From Paucibacter sediminis (GTDB lineage Bacteria; Pseudomonadota; Gammaproteobacteria; Burkholderiales; Burkholderiaceae_C): a stretch of DNA of 64,000 nucleotides. The stretch lies in NCBI RefSeq assembly GCF_030254645.1, contig NZ_CP116346.1, positions 2,150,001-2,214,000 on the forward strand, in the 5' to 3' direction. Of this stretch, positions 31,564 through 41,069 are shown in pieces; positions within the stretch are counted from its first letter, which is position 1, and every line of letters starts with the position of its first letter. The notes under the pieces are model-generated. The model worked only from the letters and a program-made list of their open reading frames with translations. It was not told the origin of the DNA and did no database searches. Both the position numbers and the translations under genes were made by a program.

Positions 31564-32810
31564 GCCTTGGCTCCGGACGCGGCATCGGAGGCCTTCTTGG
31601 CCGGGGCCGCGGGATTCACCGCCGCCGCCTGCTCCTTCACCGGCGTGCCCGGGCGCAGGTTCTGCTTGCCGTCCAGCACCACGGTGGCGCCGGCGTCAAT
31701 GCCTTCCACCACCGCCAGCTCGCCGAAGGGGTAGCGCAGCTGTACCGGCTTGAGTTGCGCGGTCTTGTCGGCATCCACCACATAGACCGAGCGCTCGTTG
31801 CCGCGCAGGATGATGGCGGCCTGCGGGATCACCACTGCGTCCTTGATGCTGCGCAGCGTCATGCGGATGCGCACATACTGGCCGGGCCAGAGCGTCTCGC
31901 CGGCGTTCTCGAAGTCGGCGCGCACCTTGATCGTGCCGGTGCTGGCGTCGACCAGGTTGTCCACAAAGCTGACGCGCCCCAGCACCTTGGCCTCGGGCGC
32001 GCCGCTGCGCGCCGCACCGGGCATCAGCACCTGGGCCTCCAGGGCCGCCGTCTCGCCCTTGCCCTGGCGGGTGGCGGCCAGCAGCGGCGCGAGCTGGGTC
32101 TCGGGCACGTTGAAGCTCACGCCGATGGGGTTGATCTGCGCGATGCTCACCAGCGGCACGGCGGCCGCGCTGGCCTGCACCAGGCTGCCCGCCACCACGC
32201 TGACGATGCCGGCGCGGCCGGACAGCGGCGCGCGCACCTCGTTGTAGCTGAGCGCCACCTGGGCCGACTGCAGCGCGGCCTCGTCGGCCTGCAGCTGGGC
32301 GCGCTGGCCTTCCAGATTGGCCAGCGCGGTATCGACCGCGTTCTGCGCCACGAAGTTCTGCGCCAGCAGCTCGCGGGCGCGCTGGTACTGGCGCTCCAGG
32401 TCGGCCATGCTGGCGCGGCTGCGCGCCGCCTGAGCACGCGCCTTCTCGAGGTTGGCGCGGTCGGCGCGGTCGTCGAAGCGGAACAGCAGCGCGCCCTTGC
32501 GCACCGTCTGGCCGTCCTTCACCAGCACCTCGCGCACGGTGCTGGTGGTCTGGGCGCGCAGGTCCACATTGCTGAGCGCGGTGACCGTGCCGCTGGCCTC
32601 CAGGGTCACGGGCACGTCCTGGCGCAGGGCCTTCACCACGCCCACGGCCTGCGGGGCGGCGCCCTTGCCGGCGCCGGACGCCGCGGAAGCCGCCGGCGCG
32701 GCCGTGCCGTCCTTCGCCCCCCCGCCCGCCTGCTGTTGTTTCCACCACCAGCCGCCGGCGGCGATGGCTAGGACAAGGGCGGTGAGGGCGATGGACTTGC
32801 TGCTGCGCAT
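31560..32810 (-). CDS. RND efflux periplasmic adaptor (membrane fusion protein)
   Basis: A 416-residue adaptor that should bridge the permease to an outer-membrane channel. It has an N-terminal hydrophobic anchor (SIALTALVLAIAAGGWWW) and no lipobox. Next come a lipoyl-like half (VTLEASGTVTALSNVDLRAQ), a coiled-coil hairpin (about 120-190), the second lipoyl half with YNEVRAPLSGRAGIV, beta-barrel strands, and a Lys/Ala-rich tail (PAKKASDAASGAKA). The start at 32810 gives the anchor at the N-terminus, and upstream codons do not look coding. It is the first gene of the pair. Confidence 0.93.
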   Translation of the reverse strand: MRSSKSIALTALVLAIAAGGWWWKQQQAGGGAKDGTAAPAASAASGAGKGAAPQAVGVVKALRQDVPVTLEASGTVTALSNVDLRAQTTSTVREVLVKDGQTVRKGALLFRFDDRADRANLEKARAQAARSRASMADLERQYQRARELLAQNFVAQNAVDTALANLEGQRAQLQADEAALQSAQVALSYNEVRAPLSGRAGIVSVVAGSLVQASAAAVPLVSIAQINPIGVSFNVPETQLAPLLAATRQGKGETAALEAQVLMPGAARSGAPEAKVLGRVSFVDNLVDASTGTIKVRADFENAGETLWPGQYVRIRMTLRSIKDAVVIPQAAIILRGNERSVYVVDADKTAQLKPVQLRYPFGELAVVEGIDAGATVVLDGKQNLRPGTPVKEQAAAVNPAAPAKKASDAASGAKA

Positions 32811-32907
32811 GCTGGTGTCGGGCTCGGCTGAAGGGGCCGCCCAGCTTAGCCGGTTCCACCGCCGGCGGTGTTTCGCTTCGGTGAACGGGCGCAGCGGCGT
32901 GCGCACT

Positions 32908-33808
<901 letters not shown>

Positions 33809-33816
<8 letters not shown>

Positions 33817-34894
33817 GGGATAGAAACTCCGGCGTCAGGTCGGGGTGGACGGTATGTTCGGTCTGCAGGGTCAGGGCGGCGAGCCTGAGGCCCAGGCGGC
33901 AGGCCGCCGTCAGGTCTTCGGGAGCGTGGTGCAGGGCGGCGCAGACACCGGCGGCAAAGGCGTCGCCGGCACCGGTGACGTCGGCCACTGGCACGGCCGC
34001 GGCCGCCATGGTCTGCAGGTCGCCGCCCTGCTCGGCCAGGCGCAGGCCGGCGGCGCCATCGGTCACCACCAGGCGCTGCAGGCCGCGCGCGCGCAGCTGT
34101 TCGAGGGCGCGCTGCCAGGCGCGCTCGCTGCCCAGGCGCAGGCCGCTGAGGGTCTGCAATTCGTCGCGGTTCAGGATCAGCAGGTCCAGGCCTTGCAGAT
34201 CCTCGGGCAGGCGCTCCATCTTGGGCTGGGAGACCGCCACCGCGCTGAGGCGCTGGCCGCTGGTGCGCGCCTCCTCGATCAGCAGCTGCACGCTGGCGGC
34301 TGGCAGGTTCAGGTCAAGCACCAGGCTGCCGGCCTGTGCGCGCTGGGCCGCGCACAGGCGCAGGAAGTCGGGCGTGATGCGCTCGACCAGCTCCATATGC
34401 GCGAGCGCCAGCACCAGCTCGCCGGACAGATCCAGCACCGCCGTGTAGCTGCCGGTGTGGGCGTCGGCGGCCTGCAGGCTGCCGCCGGTCTGTGCGCCCA
34501 GCTGTTGCAGCTGGCCCAGCAGGCCGCGCCCGGCCGGGTCGTCGCCCACGGCGGTGAGCAGATGCACCGGCAGGCCCAGCCGCGCCAGGTTCTCGGCCAC
34601 ATTGCGCGCCACCCCGCCCGGGGTCTCGCGCAGGGCCGCTGGGTTGGAGGTGCGCATTTGCAGCGGCGCCAGGCTGCGCAGCTTGCGGTCCACATTGCTG
34701 CCGCCTATACACACGATGGGGCGCGCCTGAGGCAGCACATAGGCGCGCCCGAGGATGCGGCGCTCCCGCGTGAGGGCCGCGATATGCCCGGCCACCGCCG
34801 AGCGCGACAGCCCCAGCTGCTGGGCCAGATCCTGCTGGCTCACATAGGGGTTGGCGCGCAGCAGCGCGTAAAGCTGTTCTTTCTTGCTGTCCAT
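33809..34894 (-). CDS. psuK: Pseudouridine kinase with N-terminal helix-turn-helix
   Basis: A 361-residue PfkB-family kinase that makes pseudouridine 5'-phosphate. Residues 1-55 form a winged helix-turn-helix (LRANPYVSQQDLAQQLGLSR, then SAVAGHIAALTRERRILG). The kinase follows from VCIGGSNVDRKL to the anion-hole motif VADVTGAGDAFAAGVCAALH (about 309-328), which has the catalytic Asp. A DNA-binding domain on the enzyme suggests autoregulation through the inverted repeats just upstream. The ATG lies exactly 6 bases after TAGAAT, with no Shine-Dalgarno sequence. Confidence 0.92.
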
Positions 34895-34900
34895 CGCGGC

Positions 34901-34943
34901 ATTCTAAAACAATTGTCCGTCCGTGAGGACAAGTGTCCTTGTC
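34901..34943. promoter_or_regulatory. psuK promoter with overlapping GGACAA/TTGTCC inverted repeats
   Basis: TAGAAT (34906-34901, minus strand) is the -10 for psuK. Above it lie TTGTCC (34913-34918) and GGACAA (34927-34932), an inverted pair with an 8-base gap. AGGACA-AG-TGTCCT (34926-34939) is a tight palindrome, and GACAAG/CTTGTC (34928-34933, 34938-34943) is a further dyad. The repeated half-site suggests cooperative binding, most simply by PsuK's own HTH domain. No clear -35 is present, which suits a regulated promoter. Confidence 0.5.
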
Positions 34944-35037
34944 GCCTTCTCAGGGGCAGCCAAGCCGGCCGGATCGGACTAGAGTCAGCAAGTCAGGGAG
35001 CTTGCGGCGCAAAGACCGTCTGCCTTGGAGACCTCAG

Positions 35038-36789
35038 GTGCACCAGGATGCCGTGCTTGCCGATTTGCATGCGCCGCCCGCCGAGCCGCAGGGCGCCTGC
35101 GATTTCCAGCTGCTGTTCAACACGCTGCCGGGGCTCTACCTGGTGCTGGATCCGGCGCTGCGCATCCTGGCCGCGACCGACGCCTATTTGCGCGCCACGC
35201 TGACGCAGCGCGAGGCGGTGATCGGGCGCGCGCTGTTCGAGGTGTTTCCGGACAACCCCGACGATCCCATGGCCGACGGCGTGCGCAATCTGCGCGCCTC
35301 GCTGGAGCGGGTGCAGCAGCGCCTTGAGCCCGACCGCATGGCGGTGCAGCGCTACGACATCCGGCTGCCCGACGGCAGCGGCTTCGAGGAGCGCTATTGG
35401 CAGCCGCTGAACCTGCCGGTGCTGGGCCCGGACGGCGCGCTGGCCTGCATCGTCCACAAGGTGGAGGACGTGACCGAGGCACAGCGGCGCAGCCGCGAGG
35501 TGGCCGCGATCAACAGCCGGCTGCGCCAGGCCGAGCAGGGCTTGCAGGAGTTCGCCGCCATCATCGAGTCCTCCACCGATGCCATCCTCAGCGAGCGGCT
35601 GGATGGCGTGATCGTGAGCTGGAACCATGGCGCCGAGCGCATGTTCGGCTACAGCGCCGCCGAGGCCATCGGCCGGCCCAGCGCGATGCTGCTGCCGCCC
35701 GATCGCGGCGAGGAGCAGTCGCAGCTGCTGGCGCGGGTGGCGCGCGGCGAGTGGGTGGCGCATTTCCAGACCGTCAGGCTGGCCAAGGATGGCCGCCTGC
35801 CGGACATCGCCGCCACCATCTCGCCGATGCTCAACGAACATGGCCAGGTGGTGGGCGCCTCCACGATCGCGCGCGACATCAGCAATGCCAAGCGCGCCGA
35901 GCGCATGCTGCGCGAGAGCGAGGCGCGCATGAAGGAGCTGTTCGAGAACCTCAGCAGCGGGGTGGCGATCTTCCGCGCCCTGCCCGATGGCCGGGACTTC
36001 CAGCTGATCGGCTTCAACCGCACGGCCGAGCGCATCGAGAACGCCAGCGAGGCCCAGGTGATGGGGAAGCTGGTGCAGCAGGTCTACCCGGGCCAGATCG
36101 GCCAGGCGCTGCTGGAGGCCCTGCGTCAGGTCTGGCGCAGCGGCCAGGCGCAGCAGGCGCCGGTCTCGCTGCGCGGCGAGGACGGGCAGATCGCCGGCTG
36201 GCGCGCCAACTACATCTGCAAGCTCTCGCTGGGCGAGCTGGCGGTCATCTACGACGACCTCACCGCCGAGAAGCAGGCCGAGGAGCGCATGCTGCAGCGC
36301 GCCCATTACGACGCGCTCACCGGCCTGCCGAACCGCACCCTGCTGACCGACCGTGTGCAGCAGGCCCTGGTGGCGGCCAAGCGCGGCAAGGCGCGGCTGG
36401 CCGTGCTGTTCGTCGACCTCGACCGCTTCAAGCCCGTCAACGACGAGCTGGGGCATGGCGTGGGCGACCAGCTGCTGTGCGAGGTGGCGCTGCGCATGCG
36501 GCGCTGCCTGCGCGAGTCCGACACCGTGGCGCGCGTCGGCGGCGACGAGTTCGTGGTGCTGCTGCCCCAGGTGGCCAGCGGCGCCGATGCCCTGGCGGTG
36601 GCCGAGAAGATCCTCTATGCGCTGAACCAGGACTTCGAGCTCGCCGGGCGGCGCGTCAACATCGGCGCCAGCATCGGCGTGGCGCAATATCCCGAGCATG
36701 GCGGTAGCGAGGAGCTGCTGGCCAAGAACGCCGACGCGGCCATGTACCGGGCCAAGAACGAGGGGCGCAACTGCGTGCGCATGGCCTGA
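35038..36789 (+). CDS. Cytoplasmic multi-PAS diguanylate cyclase
   Basis: A 583-residue soluble protein with three PAS-like sensor modules. These are about 20-150 (CDFQLLFNTLPGLYLVLDPA), 175-300 (FAAIIESSTDAILSERLDGV, then SWNHGAERMFGYSAAEAIG) and 305-410 (LFENLSSGVAIFRALPDGRD). A GGDEF domain follows, starting HYDALTGLPNRTLLTDRVQQ. GGDEF is intact (501-505) and RESD lies five residues before it, so the I-site is kept. No transmembrane helix is present. The start GTG at 35038 is chosen for its strong GGAG site 7 bases upstream. A longer GTG at 34933 would reach into the psuK control region. The ligand of the PAS modules is unknown. Confidence 0.88.
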   Translation: MHQDAVLADLHAPPAEPQGACDFQLLFNTLPGLYLVLDPALRILAATDAYLRATLTQREAVIGRALFEVFPDNPDDPMADGVRNLRASLERVQQRLEPDRMAVQRYDIRLPDGSGFEERYWQPLNLPVLGPDGALACIVHKVEDVTEAQRRSREVAAINSRLRQAEQGLQEFAAIIESSTDAILSERLDGVIVSWNHGAERMFGYSAAEAIGRPSAMLLPPDRGEEQSQLLARVARGEWVAHFQTVRLAKDGRLPDIAATISPMLNEHGQVVGASTIARDISNAKRAERMLRESEARMKELFENLSSGVAIFRALPDGRDFQLIGFNRTAERIENASEAQVMGKLVQQVYPGQIGQALLEALRQVWRSGQAQQAPVSLRGEDGQIAGWRANYICKLSLGELAVIYDDLTAEKQAEERMLQRAHYDALTGLPNRTLLTDRVQQALVAAKRGKARLAVLFVDLDRFKPVNDELGHGVGDQLLCEVALRMRRCLRESDTVARVGGDEFVVLLPQVASGADALAVAEKILYALNQDFELAGRRVNIGASIGVAQYPEHGGSEELLAKNADAAMYRAKNEGRNCVRMA

Positions 36790-36866
36790 CGCTGCATGGC
36801 CGCAAATCCTTGTGCGGTCCGCAGAGTGGCAGAGCGGCGCTCGATGCGTAAGCGCATCGGCAGCGT

Positions 36867-38408
36867 TCATGTTGCTGCCCGGATATTGTTGCGCCCGCCC
36901 TGCTTGGCTTCGTAGAGCAGTTCGTCGGCGCGCTTGATCGCGGCATCAAGCGGCTCGTCCGCGCGCTTGATCACCAAGCCACCGCTGAGGGTGATTGTTG
37001 GCCCGTTGATGTCACCGACATGGATGAGTTGCGCATGCGCACGTAGGCGCTCGGCAGAGGCCAGCGCCTGATCGCTGCTTGCAAGCGGCAGAAGCAGCAC
37101 GAACTCCTCGCCGCCCCAGCGACAGACCAGATCCGAACTGCGCTTGGTACTTCGCAGCGCTGTGCCCAGGTCCTTCAGCACGGTGTCGCCCACCGCATGG
37201 CCATGGCTGTCATTGATCTTCTTGAAGAAGTCGATGTCCATGATCAGCACAGCGAGGACCAACTGTTGCCGCTGCGCCAAGGCCAGCAGGCCTTCGGCCT
37301 TCTCATAGAAGCCGCGTCGATTCAAAGCCTGTGTAAGCGGGTCGGTACGCATCAGAAGCTTGGCCTGAATCAGGGCTGCGCGTAAGCGCACGGCCATCAT
37401 GGCCAGCAAGCCGAACAGCAGCACCATCAGCCAGGCCGAGCCGCTTTCCCGTGCCGCTGCCAGATAGAGCTCACGCCTGCGGAGGCGATGCACCAGCCAG
37501 AGCTCATCGTCGATGACGCTGCTGCTCAGCCAAAGATCACCACCATCGTCAGCGTTCCAATCAATCAGCTTGTGGCTCAGCGGCGGATGCAGGCGCATCC
37601 CCGGCGCGAATCCGCTTTGCTTGGCGATCAGACGCTGGTCGCCGCTGACCATCATGGTCTCGCCCAGTGATCTGCCGACATTGGCCAATTGCTCCAGGGT
37701 GTTGATGCGCAGATCGACCGCCACCACGCCCAGCATGTGTTCGGCCGCGTAGACGGGTTCGGCAAACGTCACGATCCAGCCCTGACCGGCCAGATCCTGG
37801 TATGGCCCCTTCAGAATCATGCGACGCGCGGGATTGCGCGTCGGGCTCGACGCCTCCCAGTAGCCGCGTTCGTAGAGGGCGTCGCTGAAATGGAAGCTGC
37901 CAACTTTGCCGTGTGGCGCGATGTAGATGAAGCGCTGGGCCGAGAGGTAATAGAGCCAGGCCAGATCTGCGTCGTACTGAAGCGCTGCCTTGATCTGCGC
38001 ATCCATTGCCATGGCGGCCGCGAGCTCGCGGCTTTGTTCGTTGCTCAGCGGAAGGGGGGCGCTGCCGCTGGCGATGCCCGCCGCGTCTGGCTCCGGCAGC
38101 AGCGACCAGCTGTCTTGCCCGGCGTGCCGCTCGGCGTTGGGCGCCGGGCTGGGCTGCACGGCGCCCGTGGCATAGCGCTCCTGCATCAGCTTGCGCATCA
38201 CGGTGACACGGTCGCGATGCAGGGCGACAAACTTGGCAAGCAGCGCGCTGCGACTCGCGAAGGTGCTCTCAGCCTCGGCGCGCAACTGCTCCAGATGGTG
38301 GACGAAGGTCGTCGCGCAGATCGTCGCCATGATCAAGCCCGACAGAGCGAGCCAGACGAGGGCGTGATGGCGCAGTTTCAAGGTGGACGGCAGCAGGCTC
38401 GGTGGCAT
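36867..38408 (-). CDS. Membrane Cache-type diguanylate cyclase
   Basis: A 513-residue cyclase. TM1 (LVWLALSGLIMATICATTFV) and TM2 (SAWLMVLLFGLLAMMAVRLR, about 320-340) enclose a roughly 280-residue periplasmic domain with Cache-like segments (AWLYYLSAQRFIYIAPHGK, then GWIVTFAEPVYAAEHMLGVV, AVDLRINTLEQL). The cytoplasmic GGDEF domain reads GGEEF at 432-436, with RSSD five residues upstream (I-site). It is therefore a probable active cyclase that senses a small periplasmic ligand. It is the last gene of the minus-strand signalling array, 39 bases after the PAS-GGDEF gene. No Shine-Dalgarno sequence is seen. Confidence 0.9.
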   Translation of the reverse strand: MPPSLLPSTLKLRHHALVWLALSGLIMATICATTFVHHLEQLRAEAESTFASRSALLAKFVALHRDRVTVMRKLMQERYATGAVQPSPAPNAERHAGQDSWSLLPEPDAAGIASGSAPLPLSNEQSRELAAAMAMDAQIKAALQYDADLAWLYYLSAQRFIYIAPHGKVGSFHFSDALYERGYWEASSPTRNPARRMILKGPYQDLAGQGWIVTFAEPVYAAEHMLGVVAVDLRINTLEQLANVGRSLGETMMVSGDQRLIAKQSGFAPGMRLHPPLSHKLIDWNADDGGDLWLSSSVIDDELWLVHRLRRRELYLAAARESGSAWLMVLLFGLLAMMAVRLRAALIQAKLLMRTDPLTQALNRRGFYEKAEGLLALAQRQQLVLAVLIMDIDFFKKINDSHGHAVGDTVLKDLGTALRSTKRSSDLVCRWGGEEFVLLLPLASSDQALASAERLRAHAQLIHVGDINGPTITLSGGLVIKRADEPLDAAIKRADELLYEAKQGGRNNIRAAT

Positions 38409-38447
38409 GGGCGTGTATGTGTCGACTGGTGGCTTCCCGGCGCGCGC

Positions 38448-41069
38448 TCATGCGCGGCATTCGAGGCAGTAGCCGTTGCGGCCGGCCCGCTTGGCCCGGT
38501 AGAGCAGGGCGTCGGCTGCGCGTATCACCTCGTCGGCCTGCAGGTCCAGGCCGCCGTTCCAGACCAGCGCGCCGACGCTTGTCGTGACCTGTACCGCCCG
38601 ATCCTCCAGTTGGAAGGGAGGGCGCATGGCACTGACCAGATTCTGCGCGATCAACTCTGCATCGGCGACCTGATCGAGCTGCTCGACAACGATGATGAAT
38701 TCGTCGCCGCCCAGACGCGCTATCGCATCCTCGCTGCGCAGGGTTCGCGACAGGCGGCCTGAGAAACCGCGCAGCAGCAGGTCACCCACCTGGTGACCCA
38801 GGCTGTCGTTGATGGATTTGAAGCGATCGATGTCGAGGTAGAAAAGCGCCATGCCGCGCTTGCTGAACCTGCCGCGATGCAGGGCCTGCGTCAGCGCCAG
38901 TTCGAAACCACTGCGGTTGAGCAGGCCGGTCAGTGCGTCGGTCTGGGTCAGCCGGTGTAGTCGCCGCTCCTCCAGCTTCTGGCCGGTCGCGTCGGCGACC
39001 ACGATGACCATGCCTATGGGGGCCTGCTGGTCGGCCGCAAACTCTGGCAGGAAGCGCGTCTGCCAGCACGCATAGCCACGAGCGGTGGTCTTCTCGACTT
39101 CGAGGCTGCCGACCTGGCCGCCAAGTGCACGCTCGACGTGCGGAATGATCTCGGCGTAGTCCGCGCCACCCAGCACGTCGGCAAGCCGTTGGCCGTAGGC
39201 CTGATCCCGATCCAGTCCCATTAGCTGGGCATAGTTGCGGTTAAGGAAGCGCAGGCGGCGTTCGGTATCGACAAAGGCCACGCCCATCGGCAGGCGGTCG
39301 GTGACGCTGCGCAGCCGCGCCTCGCTCTCGCGCAGTCCGGCCTCGGCTGCCTTGATCCGCGAGATATCGCGTAGCACGGTGGAGAAATACTCGATCCGGC
39401 CGCGCGAATCGCGATGCACGATCAACATGTGGCTGACCGGAATTTCACGTCCCTGAGCGTCCAGCACCGCGGACTCACCGCTCCAGCTGCCGTTGACCAG
39501 GGCCTGCGGCAGGATCTCGCGCAGCCGCTTTTGGTTGGCCCAGTCAGGCATGCTGCGGCTCAGATCCAGCCCGCCCAGCGCCGCACCGTCCGTCAGGCCC
39601 ATCGTGCGCCTGGCGGCGGTGTTCATGTAGAACAGCCGGCCCAGTCGGTCGTGCTGCATCACCCAGTCGCTGCTGCTCTCGAACACCGCAGCCAGCATGC
39701 CTTGCGCCACTTCGCTGGCACGCCGCTGCGTGATGTCCTCCACCGTGCCCACATGGCCGACGATGCGCCCGTTGACACGCATGGGTGCGCTGCGCAGCGA
39801 GAGCTCCAGCTCGCGGCCATCGCTGCGGCGTACGCGCTTGATGCCGTCCAGCAGCAGCTCCCGGCGTCGGTCGGAGCGGCATGCCGTGTCGGTGGTGATC
39901 GCGTCGGATGCGGTCTCGGGCAGCAGGGCGGTCCAGTCGTCCGGATGGCTGGGTGCGGGAAGGCCGTGGATCTGGCGCCAGGTGTCGTTGACGTAGACGA
40001 TCTGGCCGTGCAGGTCGCAGCGGAACAAGCCCAGCGGCGCGGCGTCCTGCACCGCCACCAGCTCGGCGGCGAGCTCCCGGTGGGCGGCGCGGGTGCGGTC
40101 AATGTCGTTCAGCACGCGCCCTAGCCGGCGAGCCCATGCCAGTGCAAGGCCGCTGAGCAGGCCGCCCGCGAGCAGTGCCGACAGGGCCAGACGATTGAAA
40201 TACTGCATGGCCCCCATGAGGTCCTGGCTGAGCAACACGCTGACGGGCGCGTGGCGCAGACGCTCGGCGCTGAGGCGGCGCTGGGCGCCGTGATTGATCA
40301 GTCCTGCCGAGGTGATCTCGGCGCTTTCCCTGGCGCGCAACTGCAGATAGTCGGGGTGACTGCTGAGGTCGGCGCCCACCAGATTGGGATCGAAGGGCGT
40401 GCGCATGATCATCACGCCGTCATCGCGGATCCAGCTGACAGCGCCCGCGGCCTCGGGCAGGAAACGAAGCTGCTGCGCGGCCAGGCGGTCCAGACTCAGC
40501 GAGCCGGTGAGCACCTTGACGCCGGCAGCCGGCGCCGACATGCGCAGCGAGATCGGCAGTATCCAGCTCCCGTCGGTGCGGCTCAGCGTGGGCTCGCCGA
40601 GTTCCAGACGTTCGGCAGGTCGTTGCAGCAGCCGCTGGAAATAAGGCCTGTCGGTGACGTCGACGTCGGTGGCGGAAGCCGCTGCCAACGGGTAGCGCAG
40701 CCGTCCCGCCGCGTCGATGAGGCCAAGCTCCAGCAGTCCACCGCTGGCCCTGCTCATGGCTTGGGCCTGCGCCATGAAGGCCGGGTTACGCTCCGCCCGG
40801 ACATTAGGCTGACGCTGTAAATGCGCGGCCAGCTCATGCAGCCCGGTATCCAGCAGCAGGAACAACGCATCGCTCTGGCTGGCAACGCTGCCGCGCAACT
40901 GGCGCAGATGGCGGGTATCGTCCGCGGCGATCTCCTGTCGCAGCGCTAGCAACAGCCACAGCAGGGCGCCCCACAACAGCAGCACGAAGCACAGCACCGC
41001 ATACCAGGTGCGGCGGGCCTGGTTCAGCTGCGGCGGAATCCAAGGCTTGGCCGCAACGCTGTCGCTCAT
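38448..41069 (-). CDS. Membrane dCache-PAS-GGDEF diguanylate cyclase
   Basis: An 873-residue sensor-cyclase. TM1 (YAVLCFVLLLWGALLWLLLA) and a second helix (LALSALLAGGLLSGLALAWA, about 290-310) bracket a double-Cache periplasmic domain (LLELGLIDAAGRLRYPLAAA, then ITDRPYFQRLL-like DVTDRPYFQRLL). Three PAS modules follow (around 330-450, 455-580 and 585-700). The GGDEF domain has intact GGDEF (787-791) and RSED five residues upstream. The gene overlaps the output-less PAS sensor gene by 4 bases (ATGA), so the pair may work as one unit. It is the largest cyclase in the window. Confidence 0.9.
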   Translation of the reverse strand: MSDSVAAKPWIPPQLNQARRTWYAVLCFVLLLWGALLWLLLALRQEIAADDTRHLRQLRGSVASQSDALFLLLDTGLHELAAHLQRQPNVRAERNPAFMAQAQAMSRASGGLLELGLIDAAGRLRYPLAAASATDVDVTDRPYFQRLLQRPAERLELGEPTLSRTDGSWILPISLRMSAPAAGVKVLTGSLSLDRLAAQQLRFLPEAAGAVSWIRDDGVMIMRTPFDPNLVGADLSSHPDYLQLRARESAEITSAGLINHGAQRRLSAERLRHAPVSVLLSQDLMGAMQYFNRLALSALLAGGLLSGLALAWARRLGRVLNDIDRTRAAHRELAAELVAVQDAAPLGLFRCDLHGQIVYVNDTWRQIHGLPAPSHPDDWTALLPETASDAITTDTACRSDRRRELLLDGIKRVRRSDGRELELSLRSAPMRVNGRIVGHVGTVEDITQRRASEVAQGMLAAVFESSSDWVMQHDRLGRLFYMNTAARRTMGLTDGAALGGLDLSRSMPDWANQKRLREILPQALVNGSWSGESAVLDAQGREIPVSHMLIVHRDSRGRIEYFSTVLRDISRIKAAEAGLRESEARLRSVTDRLPMGVAFVDTERRLRFLNRNYAQLMGLDRDQAYGQRLADVLGGADYAEIIPHVERALGGQVGSLEVEKTTARGYACWQTRFLPEFAADQQAPIGMVIVVADATGQKLEERRLHRLTQTDALTGLLNRSGFELALTQALHRGRFSKRGMALFYLDIDRFKSINDSLGHQVGDLLLRGFSGRLSRTLRSEDAIARLGGDEFIIVVEQLDQVADAELIAQNLVSAMRPPFQLEDRAVQVTTSVGALVWNGGLDLQADEVIRAADALLYRAKRAGRNGYCLECRA

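Noticed and set aside
29986-31734. A 582-codon plus-strand open frame opposite the RND permease
   Set aside because: Composition dominated by His, Gln, Arg and Asp repeats caused by reading the permease backwards.
34933-35037. Longer N-terminus of the PAS-GGDEF protein from GTG 34933
   Set aside because: It would overlap the psuK operator dyads and adds 35 basic, low-complexity residues. GTG 35038 has GGAG at the right distance.
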